A DNA stretch of 8,815 bases from Butyrivibrio sp. (GCF_024699075.1 NZ_JAILQF010000059.1:1-8815); one strand, 5' to 3'; counted from the stretch's first letter, positions 1 to 6,419 are shown. Numbers and translations: made by a program. Notes: generated by a model from the sequence alone, not told the origin.

Positions 1-276
1 GGAGAAGTTGTGGGACTTAGTAAGATCGCCCGTACAGTTGACGTTTTTGCAAAACGTTTTCAGGTTCAGGAAAGACTTACAGCTCAGATAGCAGATGCTT
101 TTGTCAAAGAACTCCATCCAAAAGGAGTCATGGTACTTGTAGAAGCTGAGCATATGTGCATGACAATGCGCGGAATCCGTAAGCCCGGTACTAAGACTAC
201 AACAGTTGTTACAAGAGGAGCCTTTGAAGAGGATATAAATCTTCAGAATACTTTCTATCATATGATAGGAAGGTGA
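1..276 (+). CDS. folE: GTP cyclohydrolase I, C-terminal part (5' end outside window)
   Basis: The last 91 residues of a GTP cyclohydrolase I. The enzyme converts GTP to 7,8-dihydroneopterin triphosphate and formate in the cytoplasm, the first committed step of folate synthesis. The frame is open from base 1, so no start is visible; the GTG at 10 is an internal valine. Visible family signatures are VVGLSKIAR (fragment residues 3-11), the RFQVQERLT stretch (19-27) and [11 protein letters not shown] (48-58). The cysteine at fragment residue 53 matches the conserved third zinc ligand (Cys181 in E. coli numbering). The other two zinc ligands lie upstream of the window. The protein ends in an ordinary place for the family. 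The next gene is the HD protein, after a 128-nt gap. The assignment is secure from sequence similarity recalled for the family; only the N-terminal half cannot be judged. Confidence 0.96.
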   Translation, partial: GEVVGLSKIARTVDVFAKRFQVQERLTAQIADAFVKELHPKGVMVLVEAEHMCMTMRGIRKPGTKTTTVVTRGAFEEDINLQNTFYHMIGR

Positions 277-404
277 TAGATGACCATATGTATATTAAAA
301 CTACTTTTGATATAGCATATAAAAGTTAGATGTATATTATAACTGATTTAGATATAGTATATTAATACTATTTTTGATATACGGATGAAAAGTGTAAGGA
401 GCAT
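277..404 (+). repeat. AT-rich intergenic segment with imperfect direct repeats and a small hairpin
   Basis: This 128-nt gap inside the folate operon is almost pure A/T. It holds three imperfect copies of a roughly 20-25 bp unit starting at 301, 343 and 368, each built around CTNNTTTNGATATA. Copies one and three agree at about 18 of 25 positions. A 7-bp inverted repeat (ATAGTAT 354-360, ATACTAT 365-371, 4-nt loop) straddles the second and third copies. The segment may contain an internal promoter, but I see no convincing -35/-10 pair with normal spacing. The ribosome binding site of the next gene, AAGGAG (396-401), lies at its end. Confidence 0.4.
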
Positions 405-911
405 ATGATAAGTATACCTTTAATAGACAAGCTTCCAAGATGCCAGAAGATTTATGAGCATCCGCTTTATAGAGAAAATTTTGTAAAGCTTCAAGAGTTT
501 GAAAAGGACAGGATTTTTTGCAGGCACAGCTTTGAGCACTTTCTTGATGTTGCAAGGATTGCCTATATCATAAATCTTGAGCAGGATCTTGGGATTGAAA
601 GAGAGATAATATATGCTGCGGCTCTTCTTCATGATATAGGAAGAGCCATGCAATATGAAAATGCAGTTCCACATGATAAGGCTGGAGCAGAGATTTCCGA
701 ACTTATATTATCTGATTGCGGATTTTTGGATGATGAAAAAAGGATGATCATTAACGCTATACTAAGTCACAGAAAAGGAAATGATGAAGGCAACAAGCTT
801 TCAAGCATAATCTATACTGCTGACAAGACATCCCGCCAGTGCTACATGTGCAAGGCTCAAAAGGATTGCAACTGGACTATGGAGAAGCGCAATCTTGAAA
901 TATATATATAG
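405..911 (+). CDS. HD-domain phosphohydrolase in folate operon, with C-terminal cysteine motif
   Basis: A 168-residue soluble protein of the HD metal-dependent phosphohydrolase superfamily. Visible metal-site candidates are His41 and His45 (RHSFEH), the His76-Asp77 doublet in LLHDIGR, His90, His122 (LSHRKG) and Asp140 (TADK). A C-terminal CYMCKAQKDCNW stretch (Cys146, Cys149, Cys155) gives a CxxCx5C pattern that could bind metal. The start is ATG 405 behind AAGGAG at 396-401; the 3-nt spacing is tight but no better start exists. It sits between folE and folP, the position of the dihydroneopterin triphosphate dephosphorylation step for which no Nudix-type enzyme appears here. HD enzymes already act on pterin phosphates elsewhere: archaeal MptB is an HD-family cyclic phosphodiesterase. 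A role in removing phosphates between FolE and FolB is therefore a reasonable inference but unproven. A nucleotide phosphatase (YfbR-like) is the main alternative. Confidence 0.85.
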   Translation: MISIPLIDKLPRCQKIYEHPLYRENFVKLQEFEKDRIFCRHSFEHFLDVARIAYIINLEQDLGIEREIIYAAALLHDIGRAMQYENAVPHDKAGAEISELILSDCGFLDDEKRMIINAILSHRKGNDEGNKLSSIIYTADKTSRQCYMCKAQKDCNWTMEKRNLEIYI

Positions 912-938
912 TAATTATAGACATGAGGATTAAAGACA

Positions 939-1790
939 ATGAAGATAGGCAATAGAGAATTCGATTTAGATAGAGCATCCCATAAATGTTATATTATGGG
1001 AATCCTTAATGTAACACCTGACTCTTTTTATGACGGAGGCAAGTGGGATGATCTGGATAGCGCCAGAAGACATGTTGAAAGTATGATAGAAGAGGGCGCT
1101 GACATAATAGATGTTGGAGGCGAATCAACAAGGCCTGGGCATGAGCAGATTTCTACAGAAGAAGAGATAAAAAGAGTTGTTCCTGTAATTGAGATGATCA
1201 AGAAGGAATATGATATACCGGTATCTATAGACAGCTATAAGGCAGAGGTTGTGGAAGCGGCACTTAAAGCAGGGGCAGACCTTGTTAATGACGTATGGGG
1301 ATTTAGATACGAAAAGTTTTATAAGGATAACTCGGTTATAAGAATAGCTGAGATTACTGCAAAATACGGCGTTCCATGCTGCCTTATGCATAACAGGCCT
1401 GATACAGACTATACTAATTATATGGAAGATGTTATAAATGATTTAAAAGATAGTATAGATATAGCACTTAAGGCAGGAGTTAGTAAGGACAAGATAATCC
1501 TTGATCCTGGCATAGGCTTTGCCAAGAATCTTGAACAGAATCTTATACTTACAAACAGGCTTGAAGATCTTCTTACACTTGGATATCCTGTACTTCTTGC
1601 AACATCCAATAAGTCGATGATTGGATTATCACTTGATCTTCCAAAGGACGAAAGAGTAGAAGGAACCCTTGTGACAACTGTTATGGGTATTATGAAGGGA
1701 GCCTCTTTTGTCAGAGTTCATAATATTAAAGAGAATAAAAGAGCAATAGAAATGACGAGGGCTATACTTAATGAGCAAAAAAGCATATGA
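939..1790 (+). CDS. folP: Dihydropteroate synthase
   Basis: A 283-residue TIM-barrel enzyme that joins 6-hydroxymethyl-7,8-dihydropterin diphosphate to p-aminobenzoate, giving 7,8-dihydropteroate; it is the sulfonamide target. Family motifs appear in order: MGILNVTPDSFYDGG (20-34), DVGGESTRPG (58-67), SIDSYKAEV (96-104), NDVWG (117-121), DPGIGFAKN (189-197), the lysine of SNKSMIG (Lys225) and the diphosphate-binding Arg259/His261 pair in VRVHNI. Length is normal. The second loop reads LMHNR rather than the MHMQG form of E. coli; I recall this as common in clostridial homologues. The start is ATG 939 with GAGGA upstream at about 925-929. The 3' end overlaps folBK by 20 nt, which implies translational coupling with the enzyme that makes its pterin substrate. 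No truncation or missing catalytic residue is visible. Confidence 0.97.
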   Translation: MKIGNREFDLDRASHKCYIMGILNVTPDSFYDGGKWDDLDSARRHVESMIEEGADIIDVGGESTRPGHEQISTEEEIKRVVPVIEMIKKEYDIPVSIDSYKAEVVEAALKAGADLVNDVWGFRYEKFYKDNSVIRIAEITAKYGVPCCLMHNRPDTDYTNYMEDVINDLKDSIDIALKAGVSKDKIILDPGIGFAKNLEQNLILTNRLEDLLTLGYPVLLATSNKSMIGLSLDLPKDERVEGTLVTTVMGIMKGASFVRVHNIKENKRAIEMTRAILNEQKSI

Positions 1791-2613
1791 TGAAATAAGA
1801 ATAAAAGGGCTTACAGTATTTGCCAATCACGGTGTATATCCTGAAGAGAATAAACTTGGACAGAAGTTTGTGGTTAACGCCGTAATGTATGTAGATACCA
1901 GAAAAGCAGGAATGACAGATGATCTTGATATGTCTGTAAATTATGGAACAGTATGTCACCAGATCACTGAATTCATGACTGCTAATACCTACAAGCTTAT
2001 AGAAAGGGCAGCAGAAGAGCTTGCAAGGCATCTTCTTATTAATAATACCCTTGTCCGTGAAATAGATATAGAACTTGAAAAACCGGGTGCTCCTATTGGA
2101 CTTCCTCTTGAAACAGTAAGTGTCAAGATACACAGAGCCTGGCACGAGGTAGCTATAGCACTTGGCAGCAATATTGGGGATACTAAGAAATACCTTGATG
2201 AAGCTGTTACTAAAATAGGTGAGCTTCCTGATACTAAGGTTATAAAGGTTGCAAGTTATATTACTACAAAACCTTATGGCGGGGTTGAGCAGGACGATTT
2301 TCTTAACAGCGCTATGATAATAGAAACTTTATATACACCTTATGAACTACTTGATAAGCTTCATGAAATAGAGAAGGCAGCAGGAAGAGAGAGGATCATA
2401 CACTGGGGACCAAGAACACTAGACCTTGATATACTCTTATATGATGATCTTGTTATGGATACCAGGGATCTTACAATTCCGCATGTGGAGATGCATCTTC
2501 GCGACTTTGTCTTAAAGCCTCTTGCAGAGATTGCTCCCTATTTAAGGCACCCTGTATATGGCAAGACTGTAGCTCAGATGCTAAATGATGCGGTTACAAA
2601 AACTCTGGACTAA
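1771..2613 (+). CDS. folBK: Bifunctional dihydroneopterin aldolase / HPPK fusion
   Basis: A 280-residue fusion of two folate enzymes. Residues 1 to about 122 are FolB, which cleaves 7,8-dihydroneopterin to 6-hydroxymethyl-7,8-dihydropterin and glycolaldehyde. Its expected active-site residues are visible: Glu26 in GVYPEEN, Tyr58 in VNYG, Glu78 in LIERAAE and Lys104 in EKPGAP. Residues about 125-280 are FolK, which pyrophosphorylates that product with ATP. Its signatures are ALGSNIGD (130-137), HWGPRTLDLDILLYDD (211-226) with the magnesium-binding Asp218/Asp220, and PHVEMHLRDFVLKPLAEIAP (238-256). FolB-FolK fusions are known elsewhere, for example SulD of pneumococcus. The two domains join with almost no linker. 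The ATG at 1771 lies inside folP (20-nt overlap) behind GAGGG at about 1757-1761; the next in-frame ATG would cut deep into FolB. Confidence 0.96.
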   Translation: MSKKAYDEIRIKGLTVFANHGVYPEENKLGQKFVVNAVMYVDTRKAGMTDDLDMSVNYGTVCHQITEFMTANTYKLIERAAEELARHLLINNTLVREIDIELEKPGAPIGLPLETVSVKIHRAWHEVAIALGSNIGDTKKYLDEAVTKIGELPDTKVIKVASYITTKPYGGVEQDDFLNSAMIIETLYTPYELLDKLHEIEKAAGRERIIHWGPRTLDLDILLYDDLVMDTRDLTIPHVEMHLRDFVLKPLAEIAPYLRHPVYGKTVAQMLNDAVTKTLD

Positions 2614-2657
2614 TGAAGCTTTGTAAGGTTAACAACTAAAGAAAGGATACAACTCTT

Positions 2658-3623
2658 ATGGCTAAAGAATTCGGATGGTGCTTTATTGGATGCGGTAAAC
2701 TTGCAAACATAGTTGCAGAACAGATCACAAAGTCCGGAAGGCACAAAATTGTTTCGGCTTATACCAGAAGATATGAAGCCTGCAAAGATTTTGCAGACAG
2801 ATTTTCGGCAACACCTTATGAGACGGCAGAAGAAGCTATAAGAGCAGAAGGCGTTGACGGCGTCTATATAGTAACTCCACATAGCAGTCACTATGAGTAT
2901 GCAAAGCTTGCTCTTAATAATGGAAAGCCCGTTTTATGTGAAAAGGCATTTACTGTTAATTTAGAACAGGCCCGTGGAGTTATAGAACTTGCTAATTCAA
3001 AGAAACTGTATATTGCTGAAGCCATGTGGACCTGGTTTTCTCCAATTGCAAGGAAGGTCAAGGAGTGGCTTGATAATGATGAGTTTGGCAATGTCGAGAG
3101 CTGCATTGCGGACATGAGTACTGATTCTCAGCACTATGCTCCAAGAGTCACAAGACCTGATGCCGCAGGAGGAGCAATCCTTGATGTGGGCGTTTATGCT
3201 GTTTACTATTTGTATAAACTTTTTGGAAAGCCTGTCAGCATAGAGTGCAAGGGCACTGTAAGAGATGGCATTGACTGGGATGAAGAAATATGGTTCATCT
3301 ATAAGGATGGAAGGAAGTTTAAGGCTATATCCTCTATAGTGGTAGAAGGAATCACTCCTAATATGGAGCTGCATGGAGATAAGGCTTCCATAAAGGTTAA
3401 CGAGCTTCACTATACGAATCATGCAGAATTTACTGACAGTACAGGTATGAAAAAAGAGATAACTGCTGATGGAAGTTATCTTAATGAGTTTGATATAGTT
3501 GCAGATGAGATAAGACAGGGCCTTACTGAAAGCAAATATGTAACGCACAAGAACACTCTTGATATAATGGAAATACTTGATGAGTGCAGAAAACAGATTG
3601 GGCTAAAATACGACTTTGAGTAG
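2658..3623 (+). CDS. Gfo/Idh/MocA-family NAD(P)-dependent oxidoreductase
   Basis: A 321-residue, probably cytoplasmic dehydrogenase. The N-terminal Rossmann fold shows the dinucleotide loop GCGKLA (11-16), VTPHSSHY (72-79) and the family signature CEKAFT (94-99) with the conserved Glu95-Lys96. The C-terminal half has GGAILDVGVYAV (171-182), equivalent to the GG-x-x-x-D-x-G-x-H/Y region that shapes the active site, with Tyr180 where many members have His. The AEAMWTWFSP stretch (120-129) recalls the dihydrodiol-dehydrogenase-like branch. Substrate is unknown; sugars, inositols or related polyols are typical for the family. The start ATG 2658 follows AAAGGA (2642-2647) at 10-nt spacing. The gene lies 44 nt after folBK with no terminator visible between, so read-through from the folate operon is likely, but a functional link to folate is not shown. 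Confidence 0.9.
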   Translation: MAKEFGWCFIGCGKLANIVAEQITKSGRHKIVSAYTRRYEACKDFADRFSATPYETAEEAIRAEGVDGVYIVTPHSSHYEYAKLALNNGKPVLCEKAFTVNLEQARGVIELANSKKLYIAEAMWTWFSPIARKVKEWLDNDEFGNVESCIADMSTDSQHYAPRVTRPDAAGGAILDVGVYAVYYLYKLFGKPVSIECKGTVRDGIDWDEEIWFIYKDGRKFKAISSIVVEGITPNMELHGDKASIKVNELHYTNHAEFTDSTGMKKEITADGSYLNEFDIVADEIRQGLTESKYVTHKNTLDIMEILDECRKQIGLKYDFE

Positions 3624-3627
3624 GGTA

Positions 3628-3925
3628 CTCAAACTTCGCATATGATAATACAGAATCCCTTGCGAATTTGATTATCTTTGGCAGCCTGTAAAGTATTTAC
3701 TTGTCTTAAAAATGTTAAAATTCAAGGCTAAATATATGGGATTTTATATTCCGGGGTCCGAAACTCGCTTCGCTCAGACATGCGGACCCCGGGAAGAATA
3801 TAAAACTCCATCTATTTAGCTCTTGAATTTGGTAACATTTTTAAAGAACGCGTAAATCCTTTACAGGCTGCCAAAGACATCAAATTCGCAAAGGATAAGA
3901 TAGGTTATATAGTGCGAAGTTTGAG
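3628..3925. repeat. Long imperfect palindrome (fold-back element) with GC-rich core
   Basis: An inverted repeat of about 298 bp whose arms pair nearly end to end. The matched blocks are: CTCAAACTTCGCA 3628-3640 with 3913-3925 (13 bp perfect); TTGCGAATTTGAT 3660-3672 with 3879-3891 (13 bp); TCTTTGGCAGCCTGTAAAG 3675-3693 with 3859-3877 (19 bp); TTAAAAATGTTA about 3706-3717 with 3833-3845; an AAATTCAAG block about 3718-3726 with 3822-3830; and CCGGGGTCCG 3751-3760 with 3783-3792 (10 bp). The loop is 3761-3782. Small indels and mismatches separate the blocks, and arm identity is roughly four fifths by eye. No transposase or target-site duplication is visible. If transcribed it would fold into one very long hairpin. 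There is no U-run after it, so it is not a plain intrinsic terminator. A MITE-like or dispersed palindromic element is the best guess. Confidence 0.85.
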
Positions 3926-4014
3926 AAAGTGACTTAAAATAGGGAGTAGGTATTAAGCCTTAAGCGGGGCACGACTCCCACTGGCAAGCCTATGACAGCC
4001 GAAAGGATTTATTT
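3926..4014 (+). promoter_or_regulatory. Possible structured 5' leader of the DUF5071-like gene
   Basis: A short leader with unusual, less AT-biased sequence directly before the next gene. GGGAGT (3942-3947) can pair perfectly with ACTCCC (3974-3979). Inside lies a second possible stem, GCCT with GGGC around 3957-3970. An alternative pairing joins TAGGT (3947-3951) to GCCTA (about 3988-3992). The run GGGAGUAG ... ACUGGCAA ... UGACAGCCGAA recalls parts of yybP-ykoY (manganese) riboswitches. However, the closing stem is not evident and the downstream gene is not a manganese exporter, so this likeness is weak. The ribosome binding site GAAAGGA (4001-4007) ends the leader. Confidence 0.28.
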
Positions 4015-4431
4015 ATGGCAGATAATAATTTTAATGAAGATGAGTTATTCCGGCTTGTTCCTACGGATAAATTTGATGAAAGCAGTCTTGATAAGATAGA
4101 TATTCTGTCAGATCCTGAAATACAGATCATAATGATGGAACTAGTTGAATGGCTGCAGGATCCTAACTGGCCGGTATTTGATAAGCTTACGGAAATTTTG
4201 AAAAAGCGCCAGCATATTCTTATACCATATATCAAAAATGTGCTAGAAAGCGGAGATGTTGAATGGAAGAAATACCTTCTTGAATATCTCGTTTCTAATT
4301 TTGCGGATGAATATATAATTCCTCTTAAAGAAGAACTTTATGCTATTATTAGCGCTGAGGAATCTGACGATGAAGATTTTACAGATCTTCAGGCAATTGC
4401 CAATAAGCTTTACGCGCGTGTGAATAATTAG
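4015..4431 (+). CDS. DUF5071-like small acidic protein
   Basis: A 138-residue, Asp/Glu-rich, probably all-helical cytoplasmic protein without signal peptide or membrane segment. It matches what I recall of the DUF5071 family: an N-terminal LVPTDKFDESSLDKI (14-28), the strongly conserved EWLQDPNWPVFDKL (45-58), then ILIPYIKNVLESGDVEWKK (68-86). The family has no established biochemical function. It is sometimes seen near polymorphic toxins as a possible immunity protein, but no toxin is visible here. The start ATG 4015 follows GAAAGGA (4001-4007) at good spacing. It is followed after 22 nt by the membrane-protein gene, probably in one transcript. Residues 112-124 form a very acidic stretch. 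Family assignment is from motif memory; the gene itself is secure. Confidence 0.8.
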   Translation: MADNNFNEDELFRLVPTDKFDESSLDKIDILSDPEIQIIMMELVEWLQDPNWPVFDKLTEILKKRQHILIPYIKNVLESGDVEWKKYLLEYLVSNFADEYIIPLKEELYAIISAEESDDEDFTDLQAIANKLYARVNN

Positions 4432-4453
4432 AAGTATTAAGGAAGTGATTTTA

Positions 4454-5677
4454 ATGAAACAGTATGTATATAAAGTGCACGAGTCAGCAGTAGGTCTGGT
4501 ACTTGGCATTATTTTATTTATCATTGCAGTAGGAGTGTTTATAGTCGGCTTTTTTGTAAGTCCTGAGAACGGGCAGGCAGTATGTTTTTGGATGGCAGCT
4601 GTTATGGCAGTTTTTGGAGGTCTTCTTTTACTTGATTATTTCAGAAGGGGACTGCTTGTAGTCGTAGAAGGAAGAGAGTATATATATCGTCCGTTCATTG
4701 GACCTTCAAAACATTTTTACAGACATGATGTGGGAAGGACAGAGATAAGACCTGTCAAATTCTCACCTCAGGATGAATGCATAATAGTCTACGACCGAGA
4801 AGGTAAAAGACTTGCAGGCCTTGAACTTAATATGATCAATTCATCCAGATTTATTCAGGAGATCGTAAGTGGTGATAATTATGCAGATTCTGCAAACGTA
4901 GAATATAAGGAAGTATCCAAAAGCTATTTCAAAGAATTGGAAACTTCATCTGTGGAGAATCTTTCTGAAAACGAAAAAAAATTAAGACGCCAGAAAGTAG
5001 CTAAGATTCAGCGTTTTAACTATGGTATAGGCATTGCAATATTATTCATAGCAGTCATCTCTCTTACGATAGATAAAAAGCTTTTCTGCATTCTGATATC
5101 GCTTTCTATCATAGCAACATGGGCTTATCTTATAGCTATGAGAGACTACCTTGTATTTGAATATAATAAGATTGCTGACTATGATAAGACCTTGTATGCT
5201 TCTTCATTTGTTCCTGTAATGGCGACTTGCGCAGCCTCTATACTGGGACCAGTGATGATATTTATGGGGATCAACTATACTAATTATGTTTTTATAGTAG
5301 TAAGAATTCTTTTGTTTGGACTATTTCTACTTGCTTTATACATTATTGTCCCTAAGGAAAATAATTATAAGATATTTTTCTATATACTGGTGTTCATTAT
5401 TGGCTGCATTAACGGATGGATGCTGTCAGGGTCAATAACCTACTGCACTGGAAAAGTTACAGATACAGAAGAAATCGAGATAGTTGATAACAGAATAAGT
5501 GAGAGCTCTAAGGGTTCTGATTTCTATTATGTAACTATTAATTCTGATTCTTTTGACGAAGAAGAAATAGAGGTTTCCAAAGAAGTATACAGAAAAGCCA
5601 TAGGAAGAAGCTCCAAGAAACTGCAGCTGTATTTCGCCAAAGACATACTGGGCGCAGAGTACTATTATATTGAATGA
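4454..5677 (+). CDS. Polytopic membrane protein with an internal PH-like cytoplasmic segment (unknown function)
   Basis: A 407-residue integral membrane protein I do not recognise. Hydrophobic segments lie at about residues 12-34, 43-61, 190-207, 210-228, 251-273, 278-299 and 307-327, seven in all. Between the second and third is a soluble region (about 62-185) beginning RRGLLVVVEGREYIYRPF and running through ECIIVYDREGKRLAGLE. Its strand-rich pattern recalls bacterial PH-like (bPH) domains of membrane proteins; this is an inference. A charged stretch, about 165-186, precedes the third segment. The C-terminal about 75 residues are soluble and acidic. I choose ATG 4454 because AAGGA (4439-4443) sits 10 nt before it; the upstream in-frame GTG at 4445 would have only 1-nt spacing. 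It follows the DUF5071-like gene by 22 nt and ends before a strong terminator. Confidence 0.82.
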   Translation: MKQYVYKVHESAVGLVLGIILFIIAVGVFIVGFFVSPENGQAVCFWMAAVMAVFGGLLLLDYFRRGLLVVVEGREYIYRPFIGPSKHFYRHDVGRTEIRPVKFSPQDECIIVYDREGKRLAGLELNMINSSRFIQEIVSGDNYADSANVEYKEVSKSYFKELETSSVENLSENEKKLRRQKVAKIQRFNYGIGIAILFIAVISLTIDKKLFCILISLSIIATWAYLIAMRDYLVFEYNKIADYDKTLYASSFVPVMATCAASILGPVMIFMGINYTNYVFIVVRILLFGLFLLALYIIVPKENNYKIFFYILVFIIGCINGWMLSGSITYCTGKVTDTEEIEIVDNRISESSKGSDFYYVTINSDSFDEEEIEVSKEVYRKAIGRSSKKLQLYFAKDILGAEYYYIE

Positions 5678-5706
5678 TGCTAACTTCATATGCGAAGTAT
5701 AAATCA

Positions 5707-5742
5707 AAAGAAAAAGAGTAGCGATTGCTACTCTTTTTCTTT
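5707..5742. terminator. Bidirectional intrinsic terminator
   Basis: A perfect 16-bp stem, AAAGAAAAAGAGTAGC (5707-5722) and its complement (5727-5742), with a GATT loop. The A-rich left side and T-rich right side give a U-tract in RNA from either strand. It lies between the membrane-protein gene (+) and the convergent regulator gene (-), and its outer edge overlaps the regulator's stop codon by two bases. Confidence 0.92.
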
Positions 5743-6262
5743 ATTTCTTAATATAATCGCCTCTTACAATTATGTCCTGCACGAGGTCGAGGACGACTTG
5801 CTGCATATTGTTTGGGAGCTTATGATAATAGTAGATCAGCTCTTTATCATCACTACTAAGTTCTTTAGCAAAATCTTTGCTTGATTTATTATTTAGCTTT
5901 ATCAGAAAATCATTATGGATATTTGAAATTTTCTGTATTATCTCAATGTAATCACCCTGAGTCTTAGATTCATTCTCAGAATCTGCAAAGATATCATCAT
6001 TTAAAGTGATACCTTCAGGATCAAAATATGGATCATTTTTAGGATTAAGTGGGATTAAAGATAATCGAATAAGCTTTTCTATAGAGACGTTGTACATCTT
6101 ACCAAGCTTGTAGAATGCGTCTGCCGGAGGTGTAAGTCTGGCATTTTCATAGTGGGAGTAGGTCGCTCTCGTAATCCCAAGTTTAGAGGCAACATCCTTT
6201 TGATGAAGTCCTTTAGACTCACGCAAAAGTCTTATGTATGCTGAGAATCTGGTTTCTGACAT
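5741..6262 (-). CDS. XRE-family helix-turn-helix transcriptional regulator
   Basis: A 173-residue DNA-binding protein. The N-terminal Cro/CI-type HTH spans about residues 6-66, with the helix-turn-helix core QKDVASKLGITRATYSHYEN (21-40) and the usual trailing PPADAFYKLGKMYNVSIEKL (45-64). A low-complexity acidic linker (about 72-105) leads to a helical C-terminal part (about 105-168). Its ELIYYYHKLPNNMQQVVLDL stretch (141-160) resembles the tails of other clostridial XRE regulators and may mediate dimerisation. No peptidase, cupin or other effector domain is visible, so the inducing signal is unknown. On the complementary strand the start ATG is preceded by GGAG (bases 6274-6277) at 11-nt spacing. 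It is transcribed away from the exported-protein gene, with three 15-bp palindromes between them. The natural inference is that it controls that gene and possibly itself. Confidence 0.93.
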   Translation of the reverse strand: MSETRFSAYIRLLRESKGLHQKDVASKLGITRATYSHYENARLTPPADAFYKLGKMYNVSIEKLIRLSLIPLNPKNDPYFDPEGITLNDDIFADSENESKTQGDYIEIIQKISNIHNDFLIKLNNKSSKDFAKELSSDDKELIYYYHKLPNNMQQVVLDLVQDIIVRGDYIKK

Positions 6263-6358
6263 ATTATTGGTATCTCCATGTGATGAATCATATACATACT
6301 GAAAAGTCTGATTTAGTAATTCTCTAACTATAGATATATAGAGCTTTTGAATACTAAA

Positions 6359-6367
6359 ATTCTATCA
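6359..6367 (-). promoter_or_regulatory. Candidate extended -10 promoter of the XRE gene
   Basis: Read on the complementary strand this is TGATAGAAT: a TG-N extension before TAGAAT, which matches TATAAT at five of six positions. The upstream -35 match is poor. It would start transcription near 6352, leaving a leader of about 90 nt before the ATG at 6262. It places the first palindrome (6394-6408) just upstream of the -35 zone, a position compatible with autoregulation. Confidence 0.35.
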
Positions 6368-6378
6368 CGATGCAGTAT

Positions 6379-6407
6379 TTGACTAGGTATAAAGATATTA
6401 ATAATAT
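6379..6407 (+). promoter_or_regulatory. Candidate upstream promoter toward the exported-protein gene
   Basis: TTGACT (6379-6384) lies 17 bp from TAATAT (6402-6407). The -35 is five of six to consensus, the -10 four of six. The -10 lies inside the first palindrome copy (6394-6408), so a protein bound there would block it. It is weaker evidence than the promoter at 6508-6535 and could be coincidental in this AT-rich stretch. Confidence 0.35.
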
Positions 6408-6408
6408 C
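6394..6408. promoter_or_regulatory. 15-bp palindrome, operator candidate copy 1
   Basis: GATATTAATAATATC: inverted half-sites GATATT and AATATC around a 3-bp centre, perfectly symmetric. It overlaps the -10 of the upstream candidate promoter. It is one of three copies in this intergenic region, with centres at 6401, 6491 and 6521, and is likely a binding site of the adjacent XRE regulator. Confidence 0.65.
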
Positions 6409-6417
6409 ACATGTGAT
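6406..6417. repeat. 12-bp perfect palindrome ATCACATGTGAT
   Basis: A perfect 12-bp palindrome that shares bases 6406-6408 with operator copy 1. Its half CATGTGAT recurs at 6277-6284 in the XRE leader, next to that gene's ribosome binding site. It could be a second type of operator; a single full copy makes this tentative. Confidence 0.35.
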
Positions 6418-6419
6418 TT

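Noticed and set aside
277..404. A tetrahydrofolate riboswitch in the folate operon
   Set aside because: The gap is almost purely A/T and lacks the conserved GC-containing stems of the THF aptamer. The operon's true 5' leader is outside the window.
1768..2145. A 125-codon open frame on the - strand opposite folBK
   Set aside because: Antisense shadow of a well-supported gene; Cys/Phe/Tyr-rich translation with no domain logic.
2997..3548. A 183-codon open frame on the - strand inside the oxidoreductase gene
   Set aside because: It is fully antisense to a gene with clear family motifs, has no ribosome binding site or recognisable domain, and its composition is that of a reverse-complement shadow.
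3926..4014. A hammerhead ribozyme, because of a UGA...GAAA string
   Set aside because: The required CUGAUGA core is absent and no three-way junction can be drawn.
5683..5698. A 13-nt match (reverse complement) between ACTTCATATGCGAAGT and the left end of the long palindrome
   Set aside because: About one match of this length is expected by chance in a window of this size; there is no further similarity around it.
5690..5884. A 64-codon + strand frame starting near the terminator
   Set aside because: It runs through the terminator stem and then antisense to the XRE gene; no ribosome binding site.
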